Below are positions 1 to 9,659 of a stretch of 23,423 nucleotides of DNA, one piece after another. Source of the DNA: Saccoglossus kowalevskii (lineage: Eukaryota; Hemichordata; Enteropneusta; Harrimaniidae); assembly GCF_000003605.2 (NCBI RefSeq), contig NW_003123909.1, positions 101,426 to 124,848 on the forward strand, read 5' to 3'. Position 1 is the first letter of the stretch, and each line of letters begins with the position of its first letter. Under the pieces are notes generated by a model, which was not told the DNA's origin, searched no databases, and was given only the letters and a program-made list of their open reading frames with translations. The translations under genes and the position numbers were made by a program.

Positions 1-116
1 TTACCGTTTGCTCCTAAAACCAGCTGTATCTGTTCGATATCATCTTTCAATTGCTCCAATTCACCACCAACACGACTTGTGCTTGCCATTTCTCGGCAAA
101 TATCGCTATTTGACAT
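1..116 (-). CDS. Possible first coding exon of a gene running off the left edge (partial)
   Basis: On the minus strand an ATG at 116-114 opens a frame with no stop to the window edge (38 complete codons). It begins MSNSDICREMASTSR and continues with a heptad-like stretch (LEQLKDDIEQIQLVL) that looks like a short coiled coil. The start has A at -3, a good animal context. A TAG lies just upstream in another frame and closes a short upstream ORF. I do not recognise the protein. The open stretch is short, so chance is possible. The support is the helix-like composition plus the start context. Confidence 0.35.
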   Translation of the reverse strand, partial: MSNSDICREMASTSRVGGELEQLKDDIEQIQLVLGANG

Positions 117-153
117 CGTTCAAGAAAGAATACATCCGCACGCAAGTCGCCAT
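106..153 (-). promoter_or_regulatory. Upstream ORF overlapping the start of the left-edge gene
   Basis: An ATG at 153-151 (A at -3 and G at +4, a strong context) opens 15 codons ending in TAG at 108-106. The stop lies inside the main frame, past its ATG at 116. If the frame at 116 is real, ribosomes using the first ATG would pass its start in another frame, so the overlap would lower translation. The sequence shows the overlap; the regulatory role is inferred. Confidence 0.25.
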
Positions 154-241
154 ATTTCAACGATGGGTCAACGTTGAGGTCAGAGTTCGAAGCTCACTAG
201 CGTGTGACAGAGGAGTAATTTCAAATTACAAATCAATGTAA

Positions 242-1250
242 ATATGAACTATAAAAATGGGAATATATATTAATAATGAAATTATAGCCTGAAATAAGAT
301 GCATATGAAATATTATGCATGTATACCATGAACATTACTACTCCAGGGGCCAAATGCTCAGAATGTTCGTTCTGCAGTCAATAGTTGCATGTGATATTTG
401 TCATTCCGTCTTGTGGCACAGGATTGAGGGTGAATGTCGAAGTAAGGGCCTTTATATTTCCAAAGATAATGTAATTGTTTTAATAAGTTTATATTCAGGC
501 AAACAAAATCCAAAGTCCAAACACATCATGTAATAAAACGAAAGGTACTTTGATGTAAAATTCAATCAAAAATAAAATACTATATAAAAAATTTTTGGAG
601 ATATTCCGACTATAGTTACGAAATTTTACTATTTTTGTATGAATTGGCAAAACAGAAATGTATGTAATTTATTCGCACTATGCCCAACATCAAAATAAAT
701 GTAATACTAGTATTATGCAGATTTGTATGCTGGAAATTACATTTGGACGATTTTACTCCTAATAAAATTAAAATTATCTGAGGTCATAGTTTCATTTTGA
801 GTGCCTAAGGGTGTGAGCAGAATTTATGGCAGAGGGGTTGAGAAAATGGGGGGTAACGGAAAAATATGGGTGGCTCTGGGGGGCTTTGAAATTTTATGAC
901 AGCTGTCCGGGGGGCATAACATTTTAAAACACGACAACGTATAACAATATTTGTCATATTTTATTCACTTTTTAACTTAAAAAAACAAAACATATTTGTA
1001 AATGTACTAGTATAATAAATAAAACATATCGGTAGAACAACAGTTAAGTTTACATGTAGTTTGACCAAAAAACGGTGTGATTTGATTGTAAATTTTTATG
1101 GTGGTAAAAACCTTTTTTGTAAATATGATGTATTAAAGGTAGCAACAGAGGAAATGTGGACATATAAAATAATGAATAATAGTTTGTTTGTTTGTTTTTT
1201 AAAGCAAGGAAACTAGCACCATCGTTTAACAAACTGTATACATATCTTCC
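242..1250. other. AT-rich non-coding stretch
   Basis: No convincing gene. Open frames here are short, lack domain-like composition and overlap low-complexity AT-rich sequence. Around 820-910 there is a G-rich patch containing ggggggctttgaaatttta, reminiscent of the G-rich core of the hAT-like MITEs at 3520-3700 and 17260-17390, but no terminal repeat is visible. Confidence 0.5.
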
Positions 1251-1667
1251 TGGTACCAGAGGTACATTACTTGGGGTTTGCAACTAGCATAGTACTGTAT
1301 GGTGACATCATGTCAAGATCCCATTCAAGTCTCTTCTCGTAGATAGCGAGACTGAGGCTACGACCTTCTGACATGACGCATATCAATGTTCAAGGTTTGT
1401 AATGAAAAAAATAAACTTTTCTTGTCACTATCACAGTGAAAAATGTAATACATCGAAAATGTACAGAAAATATAGTTCTCGTACTCCGTCATATCGTGAG
1501 CAGCTGTTTTGATCCACCTGGACATCCCAGTATCCGAGTTACCTCGGGCATGCGCATTCGCATTTTTTCTGAGTTGGAACGCTTATGCGAGAGCGAGATT
1601 GTGACGGGATCTTGGTATCATGTCACCGTAGTTACAAACCCCAAGTAATGTACCTCTGCTGGTACCA
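1251..1667. mobile_element. Long-inverted-repeat element (MITE or foldback type)
   Basis: The left end (1251-1290: TGGTACCAGAGGTACATTAC onward) matches the reverse complement of the right end (1628-1667). The match covers about 38 bp with a small indel, including a shared ACATTACTTGGGGTTTG core. Weaker inverted homology continues inward for another 40-50 bp (tatggtgacatcatgtcaagatccc against tacggtgacatgataccaagatccc). Total length is 417 bp with no coding capacity. I find no clear target-site duplication, so the superfamily is open. Confidence 0.65.
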
Positions 1668-2660
1668 ATTATTGCACTCAATGTACTATGCTATAACAAG
1701 AGGGGGGGCAAGGGGGTAGCTGGTACAGTTTTACGGGAAATAAAAAGGGCTTTTTACAATTTACAAGGAAAAAAAAGACGTTTTTACAGTTTACAGTGAA
1801 AATTGAATTTTGCAGTGAAATGTGTCATCTGGTCGTTTTACAGTTTCGAAAATGTAATTTCCCTGGATTATTCTTTACGACTTTTTTTTATTTTGGATGT
1901 AAATTCCTGTACGTACCGAGAAAAATGACACATTTTTACAGTGTACGAAAAAAATATTTGATTGATTACGTTGTACGTCCAGCCTGTCATCAGCATTATC
2001 AGGGTTCTCAAATGCATTGATTTTTCGTAAGTAAATTAGACAATTGAGGTGTTTCCTTGGCAACAGCTTCGGTTTGGCAATTTTATTAGTAATAATAACA
2101 GTATCTGGTTTATGTCCATATTTGGATTTAACAACTTTTTCTCCCATATCAGAGCTATATGCATCAACCACTAACATCTTTGCCTGTTTGATGATTCTTT
2201 TTTTTTTTCTTTTGGTATTCCTCTTTGTGTGTTCTTTCTTTCCATGTTTTGTCCGTACTCGTTCTATTAATGCAACACGAGTATTCATTTTGTAAAAGAG
2301 GGTGCCCCTTTAGAAAAAATGACATATTTGTAAACCCCCCCCATATATATATATATTTTCATGTATTGTTATTGATTTTTACATGTATATATGAAGCAAC
2401 ATAAATGCTTAGTGAGAGGAGAACTTCAGTCAGTCTAATTTGTAGATATATCTTCTTCAGATAAAATGTTTTACTATAAACAGTTGAGATAAAACTGTCG
2501 CCTCGAAAAAGCATTTTGATAAATAAACATTACTACAAGCAATCCACTATGCACAACTTTTTCGGCAGATTTCATTTCTGTGAAGTAAAAATACACAAAT
2601 TGACAAATAATATTTTGAATTTATATTACCAGTTCTACTCACTTGTCTGAAGAAAGTCCA
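1668..2660. other. AT-rich non-coding stretch with a TA microsatellite
   Basis: Between the inverted-repeat element and the LTR-like sequence I see AT-rich sequence with repeated 'tttttacagttta' phrases at 1750-1950 and a short (TA)n run near 2343-2355. Apart from the weak minus-strand frame at 1875-2288, nothing is gene-like. Confidence 0.4.
1875..2288 (-). CDS. Hypothetical lysine-rich open frame, uncertain
   Basis: A 137-codon frame starting with ATG at 2288. The first third is very basic (KHGKKEHTKRNTKRKKKR near residues 14-31). A more ordinary stretch follows (VVDAYSSDMGEKVVKSKYG), then an asparagine/aspartate-rich part. It is the longest ATG-started frame outside recognisable elements in the first 7 kb. 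I recognise no domain. The basic tract reads partly from an A/T homopolymer, so chance opening in AT-rich DNA is a real possibility. Confidence 0.2.
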   Translation of the reverse strand: MNTRVALIERVRTKHGKKEHTKRNTKRKKKRIIKQAKMLVVDAYSSDMGEKVVKSKYGHKPDTVIITNKIAKPKLLPRKHLNCLIYLRKINAFENPDNADDRLDVQRNQSNIFFVHCKNVSFFSVRTGIYIQNKKKS

Positions 2661-3015
2661 TGTTATGATTTAGAACAGTCTCTTCACTGTACAAAGTTAT
2701 GCACCTATCGGAAATATAACTAGCCGAGCTTGATGTCGATTTAGGATTCTGCTTACAAATAATTTAGCCAATCATAGTACGTTAATTTTAGCCAATAAAA
2801 CAACCTCATTAATAGTTATTTACCTATCAGCTCGTCTCCCTATTACCCAATCATGTACAAGGCCAAAGTCACTTTCCGCCAAAATGCAAGGAATGTAAAC
2901 TTGTGTATATAAGTGGGTGCTTTGACACACCACGGGAGGAGGTTTCAATAAAGTCATCTGTTATAGTGTACACCAGTTCGTCTCTTGTTATCCACCCCTG
3001 AACCTTATCTTAACA
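2661..3015 (+). mobile_element. Solo-LTR-like sequence with promoter and polyadenylation signals
   Basis: The segment begins TGTTATG and ends CTTAACA, giving a TGTTA/TAACA terminal inverted repeat as in retrotransposon LTRs. Inside, in order: three CCAAT boxes (2768, 2792, 2847), a TATATAAG box (2906-2913) and an AATAAA signal only about 40 bp later (2947-2952), then about 60 bp to the end. A promoter and a polyadenylation signal packed this closely is the usual U3-R-U5 arrangement. No matching 5-bp target duplication is seen (gtcca against attac) and no adjacent gag/pol, so this is a solo or truncated LTR, or alternatively a host promoter. Confidence 0.45.
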
Positions 3016-3519
3016 ATTACTCACAGCACCCAAGACCAACAAATCTATCTTTTGCTACATGGCCACCATCTTTTTTCAGGGTGAGACATTTTTATATTTT
3101 TTTTTGTGTAATCTGACTGATTTGACAATACTGACAATGTCTGTAGTCTAGGTGGTAGTGATGATATTGTCACTAGTGATCGTAGTGGGTCTAATACCAC
3201 TTGTGTTGGTGGCAATGAGGATGTTGCTCCTGGTGATGGTCTGTTGCTAGTGGTTTAGATGGCAGTGTAGATGCATTGTCAGCTTTAATAAGACGTGTTT
3301 TGCAATAATGAATACTTCTTTAATTATATTTACACATATTTTAAACACAATAGATTTGCATGTACTGACATTTCATGTTTATTTTTGTGGTATATATTAT
3401 TTTACATCTGTTAAAAAATATTTTCCATGTGTATATTTTTATTTTATTATATTTAAATATATTCAGTTAAATATATTTAAATATATAAAAAGTCACTGCT
3501 CCTCTGTGGCTTTGGAACA
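3016..3519. other. Non-coding stretch downstream of the LTR-like sequence
   Basis: No recognisable gene. From about 3133 to 3259 there is a short open stretch rich in GAT/GGT/GTG codons, read as DNVCSLGGSDDIVTS and onward and ending in TAG. It may be a degraded coding or trinucleotide-like tract. After 3300 the sequence is very AT-rich, with repeated 'aaatatatt' phrases near 3440-3490. Confidence 0.35.
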
Positions 3520-3700
3520 TATGCTGACCCCCTCTGTTTTGCCCCCCCCCCCAGGAATAATAAATGGTAATTTCTTTACTAGGGGGGTCCAGGAGCATAC
3601 TCCCCCTTAGAAAATTGAAATCTAGACCCTCTGAAACGACATTTCCTGCACTTTTTCGGAGGGGCGACCGCCCCCTCTTCCCCCCGTACCGTCGCCACTG
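3520..3700. mobile_element. Partial hAT-like MITE (right end)
   Basis: A G/C-tract-rich block (aggggggtcc, aggagcatactccccc, gaaatctaga) ends in CGTACCGTCGCCACTG. This corresponds to the intact MITE at 17260-17390, which shares the ggggtc, GCATnCTCCCCC and GAAATCT landmarks and the CCACTG terminus. The opposite CAGTG-type end is not visible here, so the copy is truncated or rearranged on the left. Confidence 0.55.
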
Positions 3701-3829
3701 ATTTGTTTACTGTAAAACATAGAAGCTTGAAGTCAATGCAATGCAAGTGTAAAATTATCGTGTTTAGAAACGGAGTTAGACATAATTAGATAAGAATTGA
3801 TATATGGATGGGGTAAGGGTAGAAGTTGT

Positions 3830-5040
3830 CTCATATTCCAATTATTTGGGTATAACACTTTCATCATCGGGTTTATGGACACACGCTCAGCAAATAAAGC
3901 GGTGCATAGTGTAAACAGATATTAAGTCTATTTAAGAATGTTAAAATTAATATTGCTCTGATGATTTGTGACGACAAAATCGTACCAATAATGAATTATG
4001 GTTGTACAATTTGGGGATTCCATGCTGGAGAACATATTGAAAACGACCTTACCTCTTTTTGCAACTACTGTAAAACACATTGAAATAGCTACATGCCATT
4101 TTAGCGAATTTGACTCAATACATGAATTAACAAAATCTTAATTTAGCTAAAATGCCAACAATCTCATTGTGAGAATCTACTTTATTCTAAATTAGCGACA
4201 TCTTGAATTAGCGAAATTACAGATTGGCTAAATGAGCTAAAATGACATGCTAGAAAGACGTGCTTTAAAGTATATACTAAATGTTATAATACAAACAACA
4301 CCGCTGGACTTGGTAGAGTTCCATTGAGAACCCTTAGATTGTCTCGTATTGTTAGATATTAGTAAACATCCTGCATTCGTGACAATACGTTGTATATTAA
4401 ATATTGTTATAATTACCAATTTGAAATGATTGAAACGGGCTGGGCATATAATATAAAGGATCTGTTGTTTAGATCTGGTCTCGACGTGGGCTGAGATTTG
4501 CAAGGGTTAGCAATATAAATATGTTTGTATCCGCCTTTAAACAAAGATTGCTCGACATCGCTGTGTATTAATGGTCAATAATATCTGTCTTTATTGATAA
4601 CGATTTTCTTATACGCATACAGATGTCGTGCTTCTAGTCACAGATTACGCATCGACAGTGGTAGGGCGGAAAACATTCCCAGAGAAAGAAGAATCTGAAC
4701 TTTATGTGTTTTGCAGAAAGTGGAAGACGAATTTCATTTTTGTTGCGAATGTCTGTTATATAAACATTTGTGAGAACCCCCTTACTATTACAGATACCCA
4801 TCATCTATAAAATTTAGGTTCTTCTTTCAAAGTATATATTTTATGGTTTCAAATTAAGAGACAATATTATTTCCAATGTTAATTAAGATGACACGAAAAA
4901 GGTACAATACTATTCTGCCATAATATTGTATATCCGAGATAAAGATTTTGTTCACGATGATTTGAAATTTTATTAATTGAAAAGTAATGTGATGCATTCC
5001 ATTAAATGGAAGGTACCAGAATTGTTCTTCTTCAATCCGT
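3830..5040 (+). mobile_element. Decayed non-LTR retrotransposon (LINE), 3' part of ORF2
   Basis: Reading the plus strand in shifting frames gives a series of post-catalytic LINE landmarks in the right order: SNYLGITLSSSGLWTHAQQI (about 3837), KIVPIMNYGCTIWGFH (about 3978), ERRALKYILNVI (about 4253), YNIKDLLFRSGLDVG (about 4449), and a cysteine/histidine segment with VEDEFHF (about 4720). Many stops and frame changes separate these, so it is a 5'-truncated dead copy. The clade (CR1/L2/Jockey-like) is not decided by what remains. The 3' boundary near 5040 is approximate; an A-rich run at 5060-5072 could be the tail. Confidence 0.7.
4092..4250. mobile_element. Small TA-flanked MITE inserted in the LINE
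   Basis: The ends are inverted copies of CATGYCATTTTAGC (CATGCCATTTTAGC at 4092; GCTAAAATGACATG before 4250) and are flanked by TA on both sides (4090-4091 and 4251-4252). That fits a Tc1/mariner-type target. The interior repeats the phrase 'aattagcgaaat'. LINE coding landmarks stop before it and resume after it, so it landed in an existing LINE copy. It is about 159 bp and non-coding. Confidence 0.55.
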
Positions 5041-5649
5041 CCACCCATTTTGTTTTAAAGAAAAAAAAAACTTTTTACTGTTAATTCTTGATGTAATACA
5101 TGTACTTTATTGTATTTAAGTTCCATGGAGGAAACGATGCAATAAAGATTACTGTTACACGTGTTATTACTACTAGTAATATTGAAATATTGAAGTATTT
5201 TGAAAAATTACATTGGATAACGATTACCAAATTTGTCTACTATATATCATATTTACTACAAGTGTTCAAGACACAATCATGATTGTAAGTTTCTTAGACA
5301 AACTGTGTCTATTACTATAGTCATATACCGTGAAACCCATTACAGGGAATGCATGTGAATTAAAATCATTTTTTACGTGTTTTACAATTTATTCATCCGT
5401 CCAGCTTCAACCAGCTGACATTTTAAAATTCGAAATCACATTATGTACTTAGTACAAACTACGTAAAATCGTGTATCGTAGCAACGCGTAGTACGCCAGA
5501 ATATTGCTGGCATGGTTTCTTCAATATTTCGCAGTCACTAAAATGTGAGGTGTAACAAATTTTGAAATTACCAATATACCAACTATCAAGCCGGAAACAT
5601 TTATGATATATATGTGGTGTGTACTCTTGGGTAGAAAGTGAACTTATGA
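5041..5649. other. Non-coding stretch; left limit of the segmental duplication
   Basis: No gene seen. From about 5520 onward (cagtcactaaaatgtgaggtgtaa and after) the sequence resembles 10168-10280 (ctgccactaacatgtgaggtgtaa and after). The duplicated segment therefore starts somewhere around 5500. Confidence 0.45.
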
Positions 5650-6012
5650 TATTTAAGACATAACTCGGAATAGTTTGGAACAGACCCGCGTTATTTTGGA
5701 CCTGGCTCGGAATAGTTTGGACCTTACTCGGGTTAGTTTGACCAGACTCGGGTTAGTTTGGACCTGACTCGGATTAGTTTGAGCCTGACTCGGTTTCGTT
5801 TGCACCTGACTCGGAATAGTTCGGACCTGACTGCATTAGTTTGGACCTGACTCGGAATTGATCGGACCTTACTCGGACTAGTTTGGACCTGACTCGGAAT
5901 TGATCGGACCTTACTCGGGTTAGTTTGGACCAGACTCGGGTTAGTATGGACCTGACTCGGGATAGTTCGAACCTGACTTGGGTTAATTTGGACCTGACTC
6001 GGAATAGTTCGG
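5650..6012 (+). repeat. 21-bp minisatellite, about 17 units
   Basis: Tandem units of roughly 'cctgactcggaatagtttgga' with point changes (cct/cca/ctt, aat/ggt/gat, ttt/ttc) and a few 20-bp units that break the frame. One frame reads LTRNSLD-like heptads, but it is not kept open across the array, so I do not call a protein. The paralogous position at 10279-10328 has only about two and a half units, so copy number changed after the segmental duplication. Confidence 0.85.
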
Positions 6013-6821
6013 TTTTCTTACAGTACTACATCAACTTGAAATTTGATTGTTGGACATATTGCATTGTTCTCACTTCTAGTCAACTTGTCCCTGCTACTAA
6101 ATTCTCATAGTGGTAGGTTACAAATACCCATCTGAAGAATAACTTGCACGAAATTAAGACAACTCCATGTATTTAATCTCCAGGCTTATGAAGCCTGGAT
6201 AATCCTTTAACATCGCCTAAAATCGCAATGGGAATTTCCCATTCGTTTATGATTTGTTGCCTGCAGTTAAAATTTTGCGAATAATATGACGTATCTAGTG
6301 TTACAATGTTTCAAAAATCAAGCAGTGACATGGTGTTAAATCCCAGTGTTCTCTTCTTCATGAGCGCCACCACACGACTTTATAGAGCATATAAACGGCG
6401 CTCTCGTTTTTTGTCGTGCAAGTATACAGATCAAAAGAAGGCCGTTCAATTAAATTTTGACAGTAGCCGTTCATCACCAATCAGATAATATAGTGTTTAT
6501 GAGAGATTTACTAAACGCTACGACACGAAAATCATAAATAAACTTAACTCCATAAAACGCTACAGGCAAATGTGCGAATTAACAATCAACATGTGCACGA
6601 ACCGAAACTATGGTTATATGCACTTGAACCGATCACTAAAACGATGACTGATTGCAAATCTACATAAAGACAAAAAAGACCAAGTTACAGAAATTAAATT
6701 ACACCATATGTACTATTGGTCATGTGGTCCACTGTTCCGACTGTTGGTTAGAAAATGTTGGTTATCGTGTATAACGCCCCCCCCCTTCGCGGCCGTTTGA
6801 TTTAAACTACGAGTGTTTTTT
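6013..6821. repeat. Duplicated non-coding block (first copy)
   Basis: From about 6300 to 6640 the sequence aligns by eye with 10365-10715. Shared phrases include tatgagcgccaccaca-type, ctctcgttttttgtcgt, tatacagat, tgtttat.agagattta and caatcaacatgt. No frame is conserved between the copies, which argues against coding. A perfect 8-bp stem (TCCAGGCT/AGCCTGGA, near 6179-6199) sits upstream. The end near 6600-6650 resembles a single ancestral unit of the 33-bp satellite that is amplified in the second copy. Confidence 0.6.
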
Positions 6822-6825
6822 TTAA

Positions 6826-6987
6826 GCGCGGGAGGGAGGGGGGCCACCTGCGCACGCGCGTTGAGTGCCAAGCGACGATAACAACGCACACTAAAAACGC
6901 GGCAACGGCTCGTATGTAGACGCTTGTTTGTAAACAATGACACGCAAAGGCTCTACTGCTGCATGTGCAGGTGACGACTTCCCCGCT
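6826..6987. mobile_element. TTAA-flanked MITE, copy 1
   Basis: About 162 bp bounded by TTAA at 6822-6825 and 6988-6991. Inverted ends are GCGCGGGAGGG-like on the left and CCCCGCT on the right, with sub-terminal CACCTGCGCACGCGCG against GCAGGTGACGACTT. The interior shares 'caagcgacgataacaa', 'cgcttgtttgtaaacaa' and 'cgcaaaggct' with the copies at 7687 and 11860. TTAA targeting suggests a piggyBac-like mobiliser, but that is inferred from the target site only. Confidence 0.7.
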
Positions 6988-7214
6988 TTAAATAAACCAC
7001 GACAACCCACACCTACGTGGCGTTTCATTAATAAACCAACGACCAGAACAGTAGGTCACATGACTATGGTGGTACAATGCTTAGACAGACACAATGTGAT
7101 AGATTAGTCAAATAAATAAAACCAATGTTATGCACAGATACAGGGATGGCCAGGGATGCTTTCGTTGCACGAGGTAGTTTCACGAGAGTAACATAAAAAT
7201 AAAGAAACCAACAT

Positions 7215-8942
7215 TTAGAACCAACATTTCCATTTATAAGGCATCTCATATTTAAAAGTGCGATAGTGAAAATATAAATAATCTTCTAATTTATTGGGAA
7301 TGTTAACTCCCATACCGAGAAAAGATTTATATTGCAGTGGGACTACCATTGACATTGGGAATGTCTGTAAAGAGTAGTCAATCATTTCTATGTAAGTCAT
7401 TTTGTCCCCGTCTTCAACTATAGGAAACCTTCTTAACATCTGACGAGTTTTTCCATGGGCATGGTCTTCATATGAAATGTACATCATAATATCCAAAGTT
7501 ACGTCTTTGTATTTGAATACACAAACTCCAATTCTGTCGCCGTTTTTGTTGTAGCAACTTAAATAAGAAATGTGTTTCTTGGTTAGTGATTGGATCAACT
7601 GTTTTTCGTCGTATTTACCACCATAGGGATAAAGAACAGCCAGGTCAGCGTCGTAGTCATGTCTGTGAATTGAAACAAAAAGTTAAAGCGGGGGAGTCGT
7701 CACCTGCGAATGCGTCAGATGGCTATAGCGTATCTTTGTTTACAAACAAGCGTATACCCATGAGCCTTTGCGTTTGTTATTATCGTCGCTTGGGACTCAA
7801 TTCCCGCGCGTGCGCAGGTGACGACCCTCCCGCTTTAAATACGGTGAAATTCATTCTGTGTACTTGGCTGAATCACGAGCGTTCTGAAGTTGCGCAAACA
7901 GAGTATGTAAAAATACATACAAATAACGGTTTCTGCTATACATGCAAGTGAATGTAAGTTTTGATGATTTCCAGTGATGAGGATGTTTCGACGTCAGAGG
8001 CTCGTTATTATTGGCGACCAGATAGCTGACACGTAGTGCGAGAAAGGATGCTTTCAAATGGCCACCCTTTAATCTTTTTGAAGAAAAAATATTCCCACCG
8101 TTTATGGCAAGGATTCCTTATTTTAGTTTGTGAGCCAAATTTTGTAGACTTACAAAATTTTGCCCAACGAATTGTGCTCTAAGTGACGTACCACGCCCAT
8201 GATGCCACGTAAACGTGACATTGTTTAAAGTTAGGGGCCTACTCATGAATAAATACATTCGAACTACGTCCACATTTCATTATGCCGTACACTGAGCCAA
8301 TGTAAAACAGATTGCTCAAAAAAATGAGCGGCCATTTTGTCAGTTTCGGAACTTTTATATAATTGAAATGGAAAGCCTCTCATATCTCATCTTTTCAACA
8401 GACACAGGGTTAAATAATTGCGTATTAATCTGTGTTGTTGACTAATGAAAAGGGACATGGTTACTTAAAAATTAATTGTTTTGAAGTCTTTTTGTAAATT
8501 TTTGCATTGAGTTTCATTATTACTGGCACAATCGTGGACAGGGAAACTGTGATAAAGCTTTTAAGCCATTGAGTCGATTTATTATTTTATCTCAATTTTG
8601 CACTGTCCAGCTATTCGGGGTGTGCCTGACATATAAACATATTACCAATGTGTGATGTCGATAACCACGCAAAACGCCAAATCTGTTGCACTGTACCCAC
8701 CTTAATATATCCTTGGTTCGATAATAACCGAGCAGAGTTCCCGAAGTCAACCAGTACGTAACGTTAGCGGCCTTGTACTCAGCGATGACGCTGGTTAATA
8801 AGTATATCAGGTCATCACTCTGTTGGTCTGTGAGGTAACACCTATCATGCCATCCTCTGGTGATTCGCGGCATGAAGAATATAAAAACATAACCAAAAAA
8901 AGTGAAAACGAACATACAGATCAGCTTATAATGGAGTTTCAT
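7215..8942 (-). CDS. LicD/fukutin-type nucleotidyltransferase-fold membrane protein, copy A (two exons)
   Basis: Exon 1 is 8942-8701 and exon 2 is 7662-7215. The intron begins AAG|GTGGGT and ends TTCACAG|A. The spliced frame is 690 nt, 229 residues. A single hydrophobic segment at residues 7-24 after a short basic start predicts a type II signal anchor, as in Golgi glycosyltransferases. The LicD signature runs across the splice junction: GTLLGYYR (residues 68-75), then the acidic triad in HDYDADL (D83, D85, D87), which in this family binds the metal and nucleotide. N60 is in an NVT sequon. The C-terminal region (KLEDYLYFHYRTFKY) fits the family. Fukutin and FKRP transfer ribitol phosphate and bacterial LicD transfers phosphocholine; the substrate here is unknown. 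The protein is about half the length of fukutin. An in-frame TAG upstream supports this ATG. Confidence 0.82.
7687..7834. mobile_element. TTAA-flanked MITE, copy 2, inside LicD copy A intron
   Basis: TTAA at 7683-7686 and 7835-7838 flank 148 bp. The ends are well matched inverted repeats: AGCGGGGGAGTCGTCACCTG on the left against CAGGTGACGACCCTCCCGCT on the right. It begins 21 bp inside the intron from the acceptor of exon 2, just beyond the pyrimidine-rich tract. The corresponding place in copy B (about 12855) lacks it, so it arrived in copy A after the duplication or was lost from B. Confidence 0.8.
7839..8700 (-). other. Rest of the LicD copy A intron
   Basis: Non-coding on both strands as far as I can see. 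It contains a short hairpin (AAATTTTGTA and TACAAAATTT around a 3-4 nt loop, near 8137-8163). The exon 1-proximal part (about 8490-8700) still aligns with copy B around 17228-17569 (tttttgcattgag and cttttaagccat phrases), apart from the MITE inserted in B. Confidence 0.55.
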
Positions 8943-9015
8943 CGCTGCGTTAATTGTTTGACATGGAGTTATCTAAATGATAATGACGATATATTCGCCT
9001 CGTATCGAGATACGT
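8943..9015 (-). promoter_or_regulatory. Conserved upstream block of LicD copy A
   Basis: About 72 bp directly upstream of the ATG is shared with copy B (17812-17883). It includes a gcgaatata core, a cgt.gttatcatt motif and ataact. The match drops beyond about 9030. It is likely 5' UTR plus core promoter, with the AT-rich gcgaatata a weak TATA candidate. The homology is seen; promoter activity is inferred. Confidence 0.4.
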
Positions 9016-9034
9016 CCATTAATGACCTTTAAAG

Positions 9035-9650
9035 TTTTACTGATAGTTATTTTTAACTATAATATTTCTGAAACACGGTTGAACGGGAAATCGATGAATG
9101 GTTTGCCTTAATTGTCGACGTGTGCAGACATGTCCACACATGTGGGCCGACAATGCTACGATGTTCTATTCCTGAACAATAAATAAATAAACATAAATTA
9201 TAAATAAATACAAATGGGTTGAATACTCTACCTTTTTCCTATTATAAGTCGACGTCGCGCACACTAGATATGACGCGCTGTGGGTTGGAACGGCCGTGCA
9301 AAGCGTCGATATGTTTTAATATGATCTGTATACGACCGTCAGTAAAAAAGACCGTTTTTTAATGATTTACAATTATAATATTGAAAAAAAAGACTGCATG
9401 ACCAAACAGATGGCTGCTTTAACGGCAACGTTTTCGCCCATATAAGCCACTTTCACGTCATAGAAGTGTTGTCATACGTACATCATGTACGCACATTTGG
9501 TTCACACGAAGTTTCATTATTGTTTAGAATAAAAAAAACTTGCATGTTCAGGGCAGACATTACAAACATATATTTCAGGAATTTGATAAATAGATTGTTT
9601 ACTAATTGTATTTAGTTGTGGCAACTTCGCAATGCTTTAACCGTGAGACA
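9035..9650. other. Unique spacer between the two duplicated segments
   Basis: AT-rich with no convincing coding frame. It lies outside the duplicated unit: neither side of the other copy resembles it. It includes a short CATG-rich patch (agacatgtccacacatgtgg near 9127). Confidence 0.4.
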
Positions 9651-9659
9651 TTATCATCC

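Noticed and set aside
315-533. A 72-codon plus frame beginning MHVYHEHYYSRG
   Set aside because: No domain, no splice context and no paralogue in the window; length is within chance for this composition.
4237-4503. An 88-codon minus frame
   Set aside because: It is antisense to LINE coding remnants that read sensibly on the plus strand.
5925-6110. Heptad repeat peptide (LTRNSLD type) as a coding repeat
   Set aside because: Units of 20 bp shift the frame within the array and the paralogous site keeps no frame, so it is a minisatellite.
7586-7951. A 121-codon plus frame across LicD copy A exon 2 edge and the MITE
   Set aside because: It has no ATG start, overlaps the antisense of a supported exon and then runs through a MITE; a shadow frame.
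9127-9147. p53-like half-site AGACATGTCC followed by a second CATG core
   Set aside because: Only the first half-site fits the consensus; a single match in non-coding DNA is weak.
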